A stretch of DNA of 64,000 nt, taken from Liolophura sinensis (Eukaryota; Mollusca; Polyplacophora; Chitonida; Chitonidae). Shown piece by piece: positions 39,060 through 52,783 of this stretch. Below the pieces are notes generated by a model, which searched no databases, was not told where the DNA came from, and was given only the letters and a program-made list of their open reading frames with translations. The stretch is from positions 91,657 to 155,656 of the forward strand of contig NW_027017987.1 of assembly GCF_032854445.1 (NCBI RefSeq). Reading direction: 5' to 3'. The position numbers were made by a program, and so were the translations under genes. Position 1 is the stretch's first letter. Each line of letters begins with the position of its first letter.

Positions 39060-41805
39060 ATGCGTAGCAACGGCTCTTACTCCATGGAAACCAGAAAAAT
39101 TTGCAATTTTTCAACAGTTGCCGATGCCTGGCTCAATTCCGCATCTTTTGGCACCTTATTAATGTGGGTCTGTGGTCAGTTGTACTTTTTACAGCAGACT
39201 GTATCAAGTACCTTGTGTTTTTTATGTACAAATGGTGTGGTTTTTCTACACGTAGATAAAGACAATGAGATTGTCTTGGACTTAGAAGTAAGACAATTGC
39301 TGGGTGAGTTAAATGGGCTTAGTTGAAAGATTTGACGTCTTCTGGGCTACCGAAGGGCACATAACTTATAGTCAAATTTTGAATATAGTAATGACCATTC
39401 GCGATGGTACATAGTACTGTGTAGCCGATTTCAATTAACAAAAAGACCAGGCAAAAATGCAAAAGTGGAAAAACTGTTCCAGTGCTGCTGGTAAGAGGCT
39501 AATCCGACGTATTTTGTGACGAGAAATCGAATGGTGCAAACCGCGTTGCTCTCCGACCAATACGTTTGGCTGTAGCGACAATTCAATGATCATTGATGTC
39601 ATAATCACGTGCCCAGCAACGGCTCTTACTCCATGGAAACCAGGGAAATTTGCAATTTTTCAACAGTTGCCGATGCCTGGCTCAATTCCGCTTCTTTTGG
39701 CACCTTATTAATGTGGGTCTGTGGTCAGTTGTACTTTTTACAGCAGACTGTATCAAGTACCTTGTGTTTTTTATGTACAAATGGTGTGGTTTTTCTACTC
39801 GTAGATAAAGACATTGAGATTGTCTTGGACTTAGAAGTAAGACAATTGCTGGGTGAGTTAAATGCGCTGAGCCAAAAGATTTGACGTCTTCTGATCTACC
39901 GAAGGGCACATAACTTATAGTCAAAAGTTGAATATAGTAATGACCAGTCGCGATGGTACATAGTACAGTGTAGCCGATTTCAATTAACAAAAAGACCAGG
40001 GAAAAATGCAAAAGTGGAAAAACTGTTCCAGTGCTGCTGATAAGAGGCTAATCCGACGTATTTTGTGACGAGAAATCGAATGGTGCAAACCGCGTTGGTC
40101 TCCGACCAATACTTTTGGCTGTAGCGACAATTCAATGATCATTGATGTCATAATCACGTGCCCAGCAACGGCTCTTACTCCATGGAAACCAGGGAAATTT
40201 GCAATTTTTCAACAGTTGCCGATGCCTGGCTCAATTCCGCTTCTTTTGGCACCTCATTAATGTGGGTCTGTGGTCAGTTGTACTTTTTACATCAGACTGT
40301 ATCAAGTACCTTGTGTTTTATTATGTACAAATGGTGTGGTTTTTCTACACGTAGATAAGGACAATGAGATTGTCTTGGACTTAGAAGTAAGACAATTGCT
40401 GGGTGAGTTAAATGGGCTTAGCAAAAAGATTTGACGTCTTCTGGGCTACCGAAGGGCACATAACTTATAGTCAAAAGTTAAATATAGTAATGACCAGTGG
40501 CGATGGTACATAGTACAGTGTAGCCGATTTCAATTAACAAAAAGACCAGGCAAAAATGCAAAAGTGGAAAAACTGTTCCAGTGCTGCTGGTAAGAGGCTA
40601 ATCCGACGTATTTTGTGACGAGAAATCGAATGGTGCAAACCGCGTTGCTCTCCGACCAATACGTTTGGCTGTAGCGACAATTCAATGATCATTCATGTCA
40701 TAATCACGTGCCCAGCAACGGCTCTTACTCCATGGAAACCAGGGAAATTTGCAATTTTTCAACAGTTGCCGATGCCTGGCTCAATTCCGCTTCTTTTGGC
40801 ACCTTATTAATGTGGGTCTGTGGTCAGTCGTACTTTTTACATCAGACTGTATCAAGTACCTTGTGTTTATTATGTACAAATGGTGTGGTTTTTCTACTCG
40901 TAGATAAAGACAATGAGATTGTCTTGGACTTAGAAGTAAGACAATTGCTGGGTGAGTTAAATGGGCTTAGTTGAAAGATTTGACGTCTTCTGGGCTACCG
41001 AAGGGCACATAACTAATAGTCAAAAGTTAAATAGAGTAATGACCTATCGCGATGGTACATAGTACAGTGTAGCCGATTTCAATTAACAAAAAGACCAGGC
41101 AAAAATGCAAAAGTGGAAAAACTGTTCCAGTGCTGCTGGTAAGAGGCTAATCCGACGTATTTTGTGACGAGAAATCGAATGGTGCAAACCGCGTTGCTCT
41201 CCGACCAATACGTTTGGCTGTAGCGACAATTCAATGATCATTGATGTCATAATCACGTGCCCAGCAACGGCTCTTACTCCATGGAAACCAGGGAAATTTG
41301 CAATTTTTCAACAGTTGCCGATGCCTGGCTCAATTCCGCTTCTTTTGGCACCTTATTAATGTGGGTCTGTGGTCAGTTGTACTTTTTACAGCAGACTGTA
41401 TCAAGTACCTTGTGTTTTTTATGTACAAATGGTGTGGTTTTTCTCCACGTAGATAAAGACATTGAGATTGTCTTGGACTTAGAAGTAAGACAATTACTGG
41501 GTGAGTTAAATGGGCTTAGCCCAAACATTTGACGTCTTCTGGGCTACCAAAGGGCAGATAACTTATAGTCAAAAGTTGAATATAGTAATGACCAGTCGCG
41601 ATGGTACATAGTACAGTGTAGCCGATTTCAACTAACAAAAAGACCAGGCAAAAATGCAAAAGTGGAAAAACTGTTCCAGTGTTGCTGGTAAGAGGCTAAT
41701 CCGACGTATTTTGTGACGAGAAATCGAATGGTGCAAACCGCGTTGCTCTCCGACCAATACTTTTGGCTGTAGCGACAATTGAATGATCATTGATGTCATA
41801 ATCAC
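39060..41805 (+). repeat. 5-unit higher-order block, copy 2 (M72-M76)
   Basis: Anchors 39060, 39609, 40158, 40708 and 41257. It repeats copy 1 with very few differences. By eye I found gcATc versus gcTTc and ccttatt versus cctCatt in the third unit, one extra T near 40320 in the same unit, and gtgTtgctgg near 41680 in the fifth. That suggests well over 99% identity and a recent duplication. The flanking units M66 and M77 do not match their counterparts M71 and M72, so the duplication ends near the unit edges. Confidence 0.92.
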
Positions 41806-44001
41806 GTGCCCAGCAACGGCTCTTACTCCATGTAAACCAGGGAAATTTGCAATTTTTCAACAGCTGCCGATGCCTGGCTCAATTCCGCATCTTTTGGCAC
41901 CTTATTAATGTGGGCCTGTGGTCAGTTGTACTTTTTACAGCAGACTGTATCAAGTACCTTGTGTTTTTTATGTACAAATGGTCTGGTTTTTCTACACGTA
42001 GATAAAGACATTGAGATTGTCTTGGACTTAGAAGTAAGACAATTGCTGGGTGAGTTAAATGCGCTTAGCAAAAAGATTTGACGTCTTCTGATCTACCGAA
42101 GGGCACATAACTTATAGTCAAAAGTTGAATATAGTAATGACCAGTCGCGATGGTACATAGTACAGTGTAGCCGATTTCAATTAACAAAAAGACCAGGCAA
42201 AAATGCAAAAGTGGAAAAACTGTTCCAGTGCTGCTGATAAGAGGCTAATCCGACGTATTTTGTGACGAGAAGTCGAATGGTGCAAACCGCGTTGCTCTCC
42301 GACCAATACGTTTGGCTGTAGCGACAATTCAACGATCATTGATGTCATAATCACGTGCCCAGCAACGGCTCTTACTCCATGGAAACCAGGGAAATTTGCA
42401 ATTTTTCAACAGTTGCCGATGCCTGGCTCAATTCCGCTTCTTTTGGCACCTTATTAATGTGGGTCTGTGGTCAGTTGTACTTTTTACAGCAGACTGTATC
42501 AAGTACCTTGTGTTTTTTATGTACAAATGGTCTGGTTTTTCTACACGTAGATAAAGACATTGAGATTGTCTTGGACTTAGAAGTAAGACAATTGCTGGGT
42601 GAGTAAAATGCGCTTAGCCAAAAGATTTGAGGTCTTCTGGGCTATCGAAGGGCACATAACTTATAGTCAAAAGTTGAATATAGTAATGACCAGTCGTGAT
42701 GGTACATAGTACAGTGTAGCCGATGTCAATTAACAAAAAGACCAGGCAAAAATGCAAAAGTGGAAAAACTGTTCCAGTGCTGCTGGTAAGAGGCTAATCC
42801 GACGTATTTTGTGACGAGAAATCGAATGGTGCAAACCGCGTTGCTCTCCGACCAATACTTTTGGCTGTAGCGACAATTGAATGATCATTGATGTCATAAT
42901 CACGTGCCCAGTAATGGCTCTTACTCCATGGAAACCAGAGAAATTTGCAATTTTTTAACAGCTGCCGATGCCTGGCTCAATTCCTCATCTTTTGGCACCT
43001 TATTAATGTGGGTCTGTGGTCAGTTGTACTTTTTACATCAGACTGTATCAAGTACCTTGTGTTTTTTATGTACAAATGGTGTGGTTTTTCTACTCGTAGA
43101 TAAAGATAATGAGATTGTCTTGGACTTAGAAGTAAGACAATTGCTGGGTGAGTTAAATGGGCCTAGTTGAAAGATTTGACGTCTTCTGGGCTACCGAAGG
43201 GCACATAACTAATAGTCAAAAGTTAAATAGAGTAATGACCTATCGCGATGGTACATAGTACAGTGTAGCCGATTTCAATTAACAAAAAGACCAGGCAAAA
43301 ATGCAAAAGTGGAAAAACTGTTCCAGTGCTGCTGGTAAGAGGCTAATCCGACGTATTTTGTGACGAGAAATCGAATGGTGCAAACCGCGTTGCTCTCCGA
43401 CCAATACGTTTGGCTGTAGCGACAATTCAATGATCATTGATGTCATAATCACGTGCCCAGCAACGGCTCTTACTCCATGGAAACCAGGGAAATTTGCAAT
43501 TTTTCAACAGTTGCCGATGCCTGGCTCAATTCCGCTTCTTTTGGCACCTTATTAATGTGGGTCTGTAGTCAGTTGTACTTTTTACAGCAGACTGTATCAA
43601 GTACCTTGTGTTTTTTATGTACAAATGGTCTGGTTTTTCTACACGTAGATAAAGACATTGAGATTGTCTTGGACTTAGAAGTAAGACAATTACTGGGTGA
43701 GTTAAATGGGCTTAGCCCAAACATTTGACGTCTTCTGGGCTACCAAAGGGCAGATAACTTATAGTCAAAAGTTGAATATAGTAATGACCAGTCGCGATGG
43801 TACATAGTACAGTGTAGCCGATTTCAATTAACAAAAAGACCAGGCAAAAATGCAAAAGTGGAAAAACTGTTCCAGTGCTGCTGGTAAGAGGCTAATCCGA
43901 CGTATTTTGTGACGAGAAATCGAATGGTGCAAACCGCGTTGCTCTACGACCAATACTTTTGGCTGTAGCGACAATTGAATGATCATTGATGTCATAATCA
44001 C
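41806..44001 (+). repeat. 4-unit block M77-M80
   Basis: Anchors 41806, 42355, 42904 and 43453. M77 (ccatgTaaacc, ctgATctaccg, ctgATaag) and M78 (caattcaaCgatc upstream) are the counterparts of M81 and M82, four units later. M79 is a recombinant: its start has agTAAtggc and accagAgaaa like M46, its end has ctAatagtc and gaccTATcgcg like M75. M80 repeats the caattActggg and ctaccAaaggg marks of M76. M78 has a T-to-A change at about 42604 that puts a stop in the recurrent open frame. Confidence 0.87.
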
Positions 44002-47000
44002 GTGCCCAGCAACAGCTCTTACTCCATGTAAACCAGGGAAATTTGCAATTTTTCAACAGCTGCCGATGCCTGGCTCAATTCCGCATCTTTTGGCACCTTA
44101 TTAATGTGGGCCTGTGGTCAGTTGTACTTTTTACAGCAGACTGTATCAAGTACCTTGTGTTTTTTATGTACAAATGGTCTGGTTTTTCTACACGTAGATA
44201 AAGACATTGAGATTGTCTTGGACTTAGAAGTAAGACAATTGCTGGGTGAGTTAAATGCGCTTAGCCAAAAGATTTGACGTCTTCTGATCTACCGAAGGGC
44301 ACATAACTTATAGTCAAAAGTTGAATATAGTAATGACCAGTCGCGATGGTACATAGTACAGTGTAGCCGATTTCAATTAACAAAAAGACCAGGCAAAAAT
44401 GCAAAAGTGGAAAAACTGTTCCAGTGCTGCTGATAAGAGGCTAATCCGACGTATTTTGTGACGAGAAATCGAATGGTGCAAACCGCGTTGCTCTCCGACC
44501 AATACGTTTGGCTGTGGCGACAATTCAACGATCATTGATGTCATAATCACGTGCCCAGCAACGGCTCTTACTCCATGGAAACCAGGGAAATTTGCAATTT
44601 TTCAACAGTTGCCGATGCCTGGCTCAATTCCGCTTCTTTTGGCACCTTATTAATGTGGGTCTGTGGTCAGTTGTACTTTTTACAGCAGACTGTATCAAGT
44701 ACCTTGTGTTTTTTATGTACAAATGGTCTGGTTTTTCTACACGTAGATAAAGACATTGAGATTGTCTTGGACTTAGAAGTAAGACAATTGCTGGGTGAGT
44801 TAAATGGGCTTAGCCAAAAGATTTGAGGTCTTCTGGGCTATCGAAGGGCACATAACTTATAGTCAAAAGTTGAATATAGTAATGACCAGTCGCGATGGTA
44901 CATAGTACAGTGTAGCCGATTTCAATTAACAAAAAGACCAGGCAAAAATGCAAAAGTGGAAAAACTGTTCCAGTGCTGCTGGTAAGAGGCTAATCCGACG
45001 TATTTTGTGATGAGAAATCGAATGGTGCAAACCGCGTTGGTCTCCGACCAATACTTTTGGCTGTAGCGACAATTGAATGATCATTCATGTCATAATCACG
45101 TGCCCAGCAACGGCTCTTACTCCATGGAAACCAGGGAAATTTGCAATTTTTTCAACAGTTGCCGATGCCTGGCTCAATTCCGCTTCTTTTGGCACCTTAT
45201 TAATGTGGGTCTGTGGTCAGTTGTACTTTTTACATCAGACTGTATCAAGTACCTTGTGTTTATTATGTACAAATGGTGTGGTTTTTCTACTCGTAGATAA
45301 AGACAATGAGATTGTCTTGGACTTAGAAGTAAGACAATTGCTGGGTGAGTTAAATGGGCTTAGCAAAAAGATTTGACGTCTTCTGGGCTACCGAAGGGCA
45401 CATAACTTATAGTCAAAAGTTAAATATAGTAATGACCAGTGGCGATGGTACATAGTACAGTGTAGCCGATTTCAATTAACAAAAAGACCAGGCAAAAATG
45501 CAAAAGTGGAAAAACTGTTCCAGTGCTGCTGGTAAGAGGCTAATCCGACGTATTTTGTGACGAGAAATCGAATGGTGCAAACCGCGTTGCTCTCCGACCA
45601 ATACCTTTGGCTGTAGCGACAATTCAATGATCATTCATGTCATAATCACGTGCCCAGCAACGGCTCTTACTCCATGGAAACCAGGGAAATTTGCAATTTT
45701 TCAACAGTTGCCGATGCCTGGCTCAATTCCGCTTCTTTTGGCACCTTATTAATGTGGGTCTGTGGTCAGTTGTACTTTTTACATCAGACTGTATCAAGTA
45801 CCTTGTGTTTATTATGTACAAATGGTGTGGTTTTTCTACTCGTGGATAAAGACAATGAGATTGTCTTGGACTTAGAAGTAAGACAATTGCTGGGTGAGTT
45901 AAATGGGCTTAGTTGAAAGATTTGAAGTCTTCTGGGCTACCGAAGGGCACATAACTAATAGTCAAAAGTTAAATAGAGTAATGACCTATCGCGATGGTAC
46001 ATAGTACAGTGTAGCCGATTTCAATTAACAAAAAGACCAGGCAAAAATGCAAAAGTGGAAAAACTGTTCCAGTGCTGCTGGTAAGAGGCTAATCCGACGT
46101 ATTTTGTGACGAGAAATCGAATGGTGCAAACCGCGTTGCTCTCCGACCAATACGTTTGGCTGTAGCGACAATTCAATGATCATTGATGTCATAATCACGT
46201 GCCCAGCAACGGCTCTTACTCCATGGAAACCAGGGAAATTTGCAATTTTTCAACAGTTGCCGATGCCTGGCTCAATTCCGCATCTTTTGGCACCTTATTA
46301 ATGTGGGTCTGTAGTCAGTTGTACTTTTTACAGCAGACTGTATCAAGTACCTTGTGTTTTTTTATGTACAAATGGTGTGGTTTTTCTCCACGTAGATAAA
46401 GACATTGAGATTGTCTTGGACTTAGAAGTAAGACAATTACTGGGTGAGTTAAATGGCTTAGCCCAAACATTTGACGTCTTCTGGGCTACCAAAGGGCAGA
46501 TAACTTATAGTCAAAAGTTGAATATAGTAATGACAGTCGCGATGGTACATAGTACAGTGTAGCCGATTTCAATTAACAAAAAGACCAGGCAAAAATGCAA
46601 AAGTGGAAAAACTGTTCCAGTGCTGCTGGTAAGAGGCTAATCCGACGTATTTTGTGACGAGAAATCGAATGGTGCAAACCGCGTTGCTCTCCGACCAATA
46701 CTTTTGGCTGTAGCGACAATTGAATGATCATTGATGTCATAATCACGTGCCCAGCAACGGCCTCTTACTCCATGTAAACCAGGGAAATTTGCAATTTTTC
46801 AACAGCTGCCGATGCCTGGCTCAATTCCACATCTTTTGGCACCTTATTAATGTGGGCCTGTGGTCAGTTGTACTTTTTACAGCAGACTGTATCAAGTACC
46901 TTGTGTTTTTTATGTACAAATGGTCTGGTTTTTCTACACGTAGATAAAGACATTGAGATTGTCTTGGACTTAGAAGTAAGACAATTGCTGGGTGAGTTTA

Positions 47001-47843
47001 AATGCGCTTAGCCAAAAGATTTGACGTCTTCTGGGCTACCGAAGGGCACATAACTTATAGTCAAAAGTTGAATATAGTAATGACCAGTCGCGATGGTACA
47101 TAGTACAGTGTAGCCGATTTCAATTAACAAAAAGACCAGGCGAAATGCAAAAGTGGAAAAACTGTTCCAGTGCTGCTGATAAGAGGCTAATCCGACGTAT
47201 TTTGTGACGAGAAATCGAATGGGTGCAAACCGCGTTGCTCTCCGACCAATACGTTTGGCTGTAGCGACAATTCAACGATCATTGATGTCATAATCACGTG
47301 CCCAGCAACGGCTCTTACTCCATTTAAACCAGGGAAATTTGCAATTTTTCAACAGTTGCCGATGCCTGGCTCAATTCGCTTCTTTTGGCACTTATTAATG
47401 TGGGTCTGTGGTCAGTTGTACTTTTTACAGCAGACTGTATCAAGTACCTTGTGTTTTTTATGTACAAATGGTCTGGTTTTTCTACACGTAGATAAAGACA
47501 TTGAGATTGTCTTGGACTTAGAAGTAAGACAATTGCTGGGTGAGTTAAATGCGCTTAGCCAAAAGATTTGAGGTCTTCTGGGCTATCGAAGGGCACATAA
47601 CTTATAGTCAAAAGTTGAATATAGTAATGACCAGTGGCGATGGTACATAGTACAGTGTAGCCGATTTCAATTAACAAAAAGACCAGGCAAAAATGCAAAA
47701 GTGGAAAAACTGTTCCAGTGCTGCTGGTAAGAGACTAATCCGACGTATTTTGTGACGAGAAATCGAATGGTGCAAACCGCGTGCTCTCCGACCAATACTT
47801 TTGGCTGTAGCGACAATTGAATGATCATTGATGTCATAATCAC
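44002..47843 (+). repeat. Units M81-M87; M83-M87 echo M74-M78
   Basis: Anchors: 44002, 44551, 45100, 45650, 46199, 46747, 47298. M83 (tcattCatgtc, tttATTatg, gcAAaaag, cagtGGcg), M84 (gaccTATcgcg), M85 (caattActggg, ctaccAaaggg), M86 (ccatgTaaacc) and M87 (caattcaaCgatc upstream) follow the order of M74-M78, nine units earlier. Unit lengths are nearly all 549 until about 46.3 kb, then private indels appear, such as atgac-agtcgcg at about 46534 and caggCgaaatg at about 47140. Confidence 0.86.
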
Positions 47844-49490
47844 ATGCGTAGCAACGGCTCTTACTCCATGGAAACCAGAAAAAATTTGCAATTTTTCAAC
47901 AGCTGCCGATGCCTGGCTCAATTCCGCATCTTTTGGCACCTTATTAATGTGGGTCTGTGGTCAGTTGTACTTTTTACATCAGACTGTATCAAGTACCTTG
48001 TGTTTTTTTATGTACAAATGGTGTGGTTTTTCTACTCGTAGATAAAGACAATGAGATTGTCTTGGACTTAGAAGTAAGACAATTGCTGGGTGAGTTAAAT
48101 GGGCTTAGTTGAAAGATTTGAAGTCTTCTGGGCTACCGAAGGGCACATAACTTATAGTCAAATTTTGAATATAGTAATGACCATTCGCGATGGTACATAG
48201 TACAGTGTAGCCGATTTCAATTAACAAAAAGACCAGGCAAAAATGCAAAAGTGGAAAAACTCTTCCAGTGCTGCTGGTAAGAGGCTAATCCGACGTATTT
48301 TGTGACGAGAAATCGAATGGTGCAAACCGCGTTGCTCTCCGACCAATACTTTTGGCTGTAGCGACAATTCAATGATCATTGATGTCATAATCACGTGCCC
48401 AGCAACGGCTCTTACTCCATGGAAACCAGGGAAATTTGCAATTTTTCAACAGCTGCCGATGCCTGGCTCAATTCCTCATCTTTGGCACCTTATTAATGTG
48501 GGTCTGTGGTCAGTTGTACTTTTTACATCAGACTGTATCAAGTACCTTGTGTTTTTTATGTACAAATGGTGTGGTTTTTCTACTCGTAGATAAAGATAAT
48601 GAGATTGTCTTGGACTTAGAAGTAAGACAATTGCTGGGTGAGTTAAATGGGCTTAGCCCAAACATTTGACGTCTTCTGGGCTACCGAAGGGCACATAACT
48701 AATAGTCAAAAGTTAAATAGAGTAATGACCAGTCGCGATGGTACATAGTACAGTGTAGCCGATTTCAATTAACAAAAAGACAGGCAAAAATGCAAAAGTG
48801 GAAAAACTGTTCCAGTGCTGCTGGTAAGTCTCTAATCCGACGTATTTTGTGACGAGAAATCGAATGGTGCAAACCGCGTTGCTCTCCGACCAATACGTTT
48901 GGCTGTAGCGACAATTGAATGATCATTGATGTCATAATCACGTGCCCAGCAACGGCTCTTACTCCATGGAAACCAGAAAAATTTGCAATTTTTCAACAGC
49001 TGCCGATGCCTGGCTCAATTCCGCATCTTTTGGCACCTTATTAATGTGGGTCTGTGGTCAGTTGTACTTTTTACATCAGACTGTATCAAGTACCTTGTGT
49101 TTTTTATGTACAAATGGTGTGGTTTTTCTACTCGTAGATAAAGACAATGAGATTGTCTTGGACTTAGAAGTAAGACAATTGCTGGGTGAGTTAAATGGGC
49201 TTAGTTGAAAGATTTGAAGTCTTCTGGGCTACCGAAGGGCACATAACTTATAGTCAAATTTTGAATATAGTAATGACCATTCGCGATGGTACATAGTACA
49301 GTGTAGCCGATTTCAATTAACAAAAAGACCAGGCAAAAATGCAAAAGTGGAAAAACTGTTCCAGTGCTGCTGGTAAGAGGCTAATCCGACGTATTTTGTG
49401 ACGAGAAATCGAATGGTGCAAACCGCGTTGCTCTCCGACCAATACTTTTGGCTGTAGCGACAATTCAATGATCATTGATGTCATAATCAC
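47844..49490 (+). repeat. 2-unit repeats M88-M89 and M90 (with M91)
   Basis: Anchors 47844, 48395 and 48942; M91 at 49491 completes the second pair. M88 and M90 share cagaaaaattt, gttgaaag with gaAgtcttctggg and caaaTTTTg. M89 and M91 share attccTCatctttggc, gataatgag, ctAatagtc and gtaagTCTCtaatcc. M88 keeps acatgcg while M90 has cacgtgcccagc, so M90 is a recombinant at its very start. The pair M88-M89 matches M48-M49, forty units earlier, including aaaactCttcc. Confidence 0.86.
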
Positions 49491-51136
49491 GTGCCCAGCA
49501 ACGGCTCTTACTCCATGGAAACCAGGGAAATTAGCAATTTTTCAACAGCTGCCGATGCCTGGCTCAATTCCTCATCTTTGGCACCTTATTAATGTGGGTC
49601 TGTGGTCAGTTGTACTTTTTACATCAGACTGTATCAAGTACCTTGTGTTTTTTATGTACAAATGGTGTGGTTTTTCTACTCGTAGATAAAGATAATGAGA
49701 TTGTCTTGGACTTAGAAGTAAGACAATTGCTGGGTGAGTTAAATGGGCTTAGCCCAAACATTTGACGTCTTCTGGGCTACCGAAGGGCACATAACTAATA
49801 GTCAAAAGTTAAATAGAGTAATGACCAGTCGCGATGGTACATAGTACAGTGTAGCCGATTTCAATTAACAAAAAGACCAGGCAAAAATGCAAAAGTGGAA
49901 AAACTGTTCCAGTGCTGCTGGTAAGTCTCTAATCCGACGTATTTTGTGACGAGAAATCGAATGGTGCAAACCGCGTTGCTCTCCGACCAATACGTTTGGC
50001 TGTAGCGACAATTCAATGATCATTGATGTCATAATCACGTGCCCAGCAACGGCTCTTACTCCATGGAAACCAGGGAAATTTGCAATTTTTCAACAGTTGC
50101 CGATGCCTGGCTCAATTCCGCATCTTTTGGCACCTTATTAATGTGGGTCTGTGGTCAGTTGTACTTTTTACATCAGACTGTATCAAGTACCTTGTGTTTT
50201 TTATGTACAAATGGTGTGGTTTTTCTACTCGTAGATAAAGACAATGAGATTGTCTTGGACTTAGAAGTAAGACAATTGCTGGGTGAGTTAAATGGGCTTA
50301 GCCCAAAGATTTGAGGTCTTCTGGGCTACCGAAGGGCACATAACTTATAGTCAAAAGTTAAATATATTAATGACCAGTCGCGATGGTACATAGTACAGTG
50401 TAGCCGATTTCAATTAACAAAAAGACCAGGCAAAAATGCAAAAGTGGAAAAACTGTTCCAGTGCTGCTGGTAAGAGGCTAATCCGACGTATTTTGTGACG
50501 AGAAATCGAATGGTGCAAACCGCGTTGCTCTCCGACCAATAATTTTGGCTGTAGCGACAATTGAATGATCATTGATGTCATAATCACGTGCCCAGCAACG
50601 GCTCTTACTCCATTTAAACCAGGGAAATTTGCAATTTTTCAACAGGTGCCGATGCCTGGCTCAATTCCGCATCTTTTGGCACCTTATTAATGTGGGTCTG
50701 TGGTCAGTTGTACTTTTTACAGCAGACTGTATCAAGTACCTTGTGTTTTTTATGTATAAATGGTGTGGTTTTTCTACACGTAGATAAAGACATTGAGATT
50801 GTCTTGGACTTAGAAGTAAGACAATTGCTGGGTGAGTTAAAAGGGCTTAGCCCAAACATTTGACGTCTTCTGGGCTACCGAAGGGCACATAACTTATAGT
50901 CAAAAGTTGAATATAGTAATGACCAGTCGCGATGGTACATAGTACAGTGTAGCCGATTTCAATTAACAAAAAGACCAGGCAAAAATGCAAAAGTGGAAAA
51001 ACTGTTCCAGTGCTGCTGGTAAGAGGCTAATCCGACGTATTTTGTGACGAGAAATCGAATGGTGCAAACCGCGTTGCTCTCCGACCAATACTTTTGGCTG
51101 TAGCGACAATTCAATGATCATTGATGTCATAATCAC
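49491..51136 (+). repeat. 3-unit block, copy 1 (M91-M93)
   Basis: Anchors 49491, 50039 and 50588. Markers are ggaaattAgcaa in the first unit, the gaGgtcttctggg/aaataTATTaatg tail in the second, and ccaTTTaaacc, cagGtgcc and gagttaaAAggg in the third. All are repeated about 1646 bp later. A private change, tgtaTaaatgg near 50756, is seen in this copy only. Confidence 0.9.
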
Positions 51137-52783
51137 GTGCCCAGCAACGGCTCTTACTCCATGGAAACCAGGGAAATTAGCAATTTTTCAACAGCTGCCG
51201 ATGCCTGGCTCAATTCCTCATCTTTGGCACCTTATTAATGTGGGTCTGTGGTCAGTTGTACTTTTTACATCAGACTGTATCAAGTACCTTGTGTTTTTTA
51301 TGTACAAATGGTGTGGTTTTTCTACTCGTAGATAAAGATAATGAGATTGTCTTGGACTTAGAAGTAAGACAATTGCTGGGTGAGTTAAATGGGCTTAGCC
51401 CAAACATTTGACGTCTTCTGGGCTACCGAAGGGCACATAACTAATAGTCAAAAGTTAAATAGAGTAATGACCAGTCGCGATGGTACATAGTACAGTGTAG
51501 CCGATTTCAATTAACAAAAAGACCAGGCAAAAATGCAAAAGTGGAAAAACTGTTCCAGTGCTGCTGGTAAGTCTCTAATCCGACGTATTTTGTGACGAGA
51601 AATCGAATGGTGCAAACCGCGTTGCTCTCCGACCAATACGTTTGGCTGTAGCGACAATTCAATGATCATTGATGTCATAATCACGTGCCCAGCAACGGCT
51701 CTTACTCCATGGAAACCAGGGAAATTTGCAATTTTTCAACAGTTGCCGATGCCTGGCTCAATTCCGCATCTTTTGGCACCTTATTAATGTGGGTCTGTGG
51801 TCAGTTGTACTTTTTACATCAGACTGTATCAAGTACCTTGTGTTTTTTTATGTACAAATGGTGTGGTTTTTCTACTCGTAGATAAAGACAATGAGATTGT
51901 CTTGGACTTAGAAGTAAGACAATTGCTGGGTGAGTTAAATGGGCTTAGCCCAAAGATTTGAGGTCTTCTGGGCTACCGAAGGGCACATAACTTATAGTCA
52001 AAAGTTAAATATATTAATGACCAGTCGCGATGGTACATAGTACAGTGTAGCCGATTTCAATTAACAAAAAGACCAGGCAAAAATGCAAAAGTGGAAAAAC
52101 TGTTCCAGTGCTGCTGGTAAGAGGCTAATCCGACGTATTTTGTGACGAGAAATCGAATGGTGCAAACCGCGTTGCTCTCCGACCAATAATTTTGGCTGTA
52201 GCGACAATTGAATGATCATTGATGTCATAATCACGTGCCCAGCAACGGCTCTTACTCCATTTAAACCAGGGAAATTTGCAATTTTTCAACAGGTGCCGAT
52301 GCCTGGCTCAATTCCGCATCTTTTGGCACCTTATTAATGTGGGTCTGTGGTCAGTTGTACTTTTTACAGCAGACTGTATCAAGTACCTTGTGTTTTTTAT
52401 GTACAAATGGTGTGGTTTTTCTACACGTAGATAAAGACATTGAGATTGTCTTGGACTTAGAAGTAAGACAATTGCTGGGTGAGTTAAAAGGGCTTAGCCC
52501 AAACATTTGACGTCTTCTGGGCTACCGAAGGGCACATAACTTATAGTCAAAAGTTGAATATAGTAATGACCAGTCGCGATGGTACATAGTACAGTGTAGC
52601 CGATTTCAATTAAGAAAAAGACCAGGCAAAAATGCAAAAGTGGAAAAACTGTTCCAGTGCTGCTGGTAAGAGGCTAATCCGACGTATTTTGTGACGAGAA
52701 GTCGAATGGTGCAAACCGCGTTGCTCTCCGACCAATACTTTTGGCTGTAGCGACAATTGAATGATCATTGATGTCATAATCAC
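51137..52783 (+). repeat. 3-unit block, copy 2 (M94-M96)
   Basis: Anchors 51137, 51685 and 52235. It repeats M91-M93, including ggaaattAgcaa at about 51174 and the uncommon gagttaaAAggg at about 52484. The differences noticed are one extra T in the T run near 51848, ttaaGaaaaag near 52612 and gagaaGtcg near 52698. The last marker is shared with the next 2-unit blocks. Confidence 0.9.
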
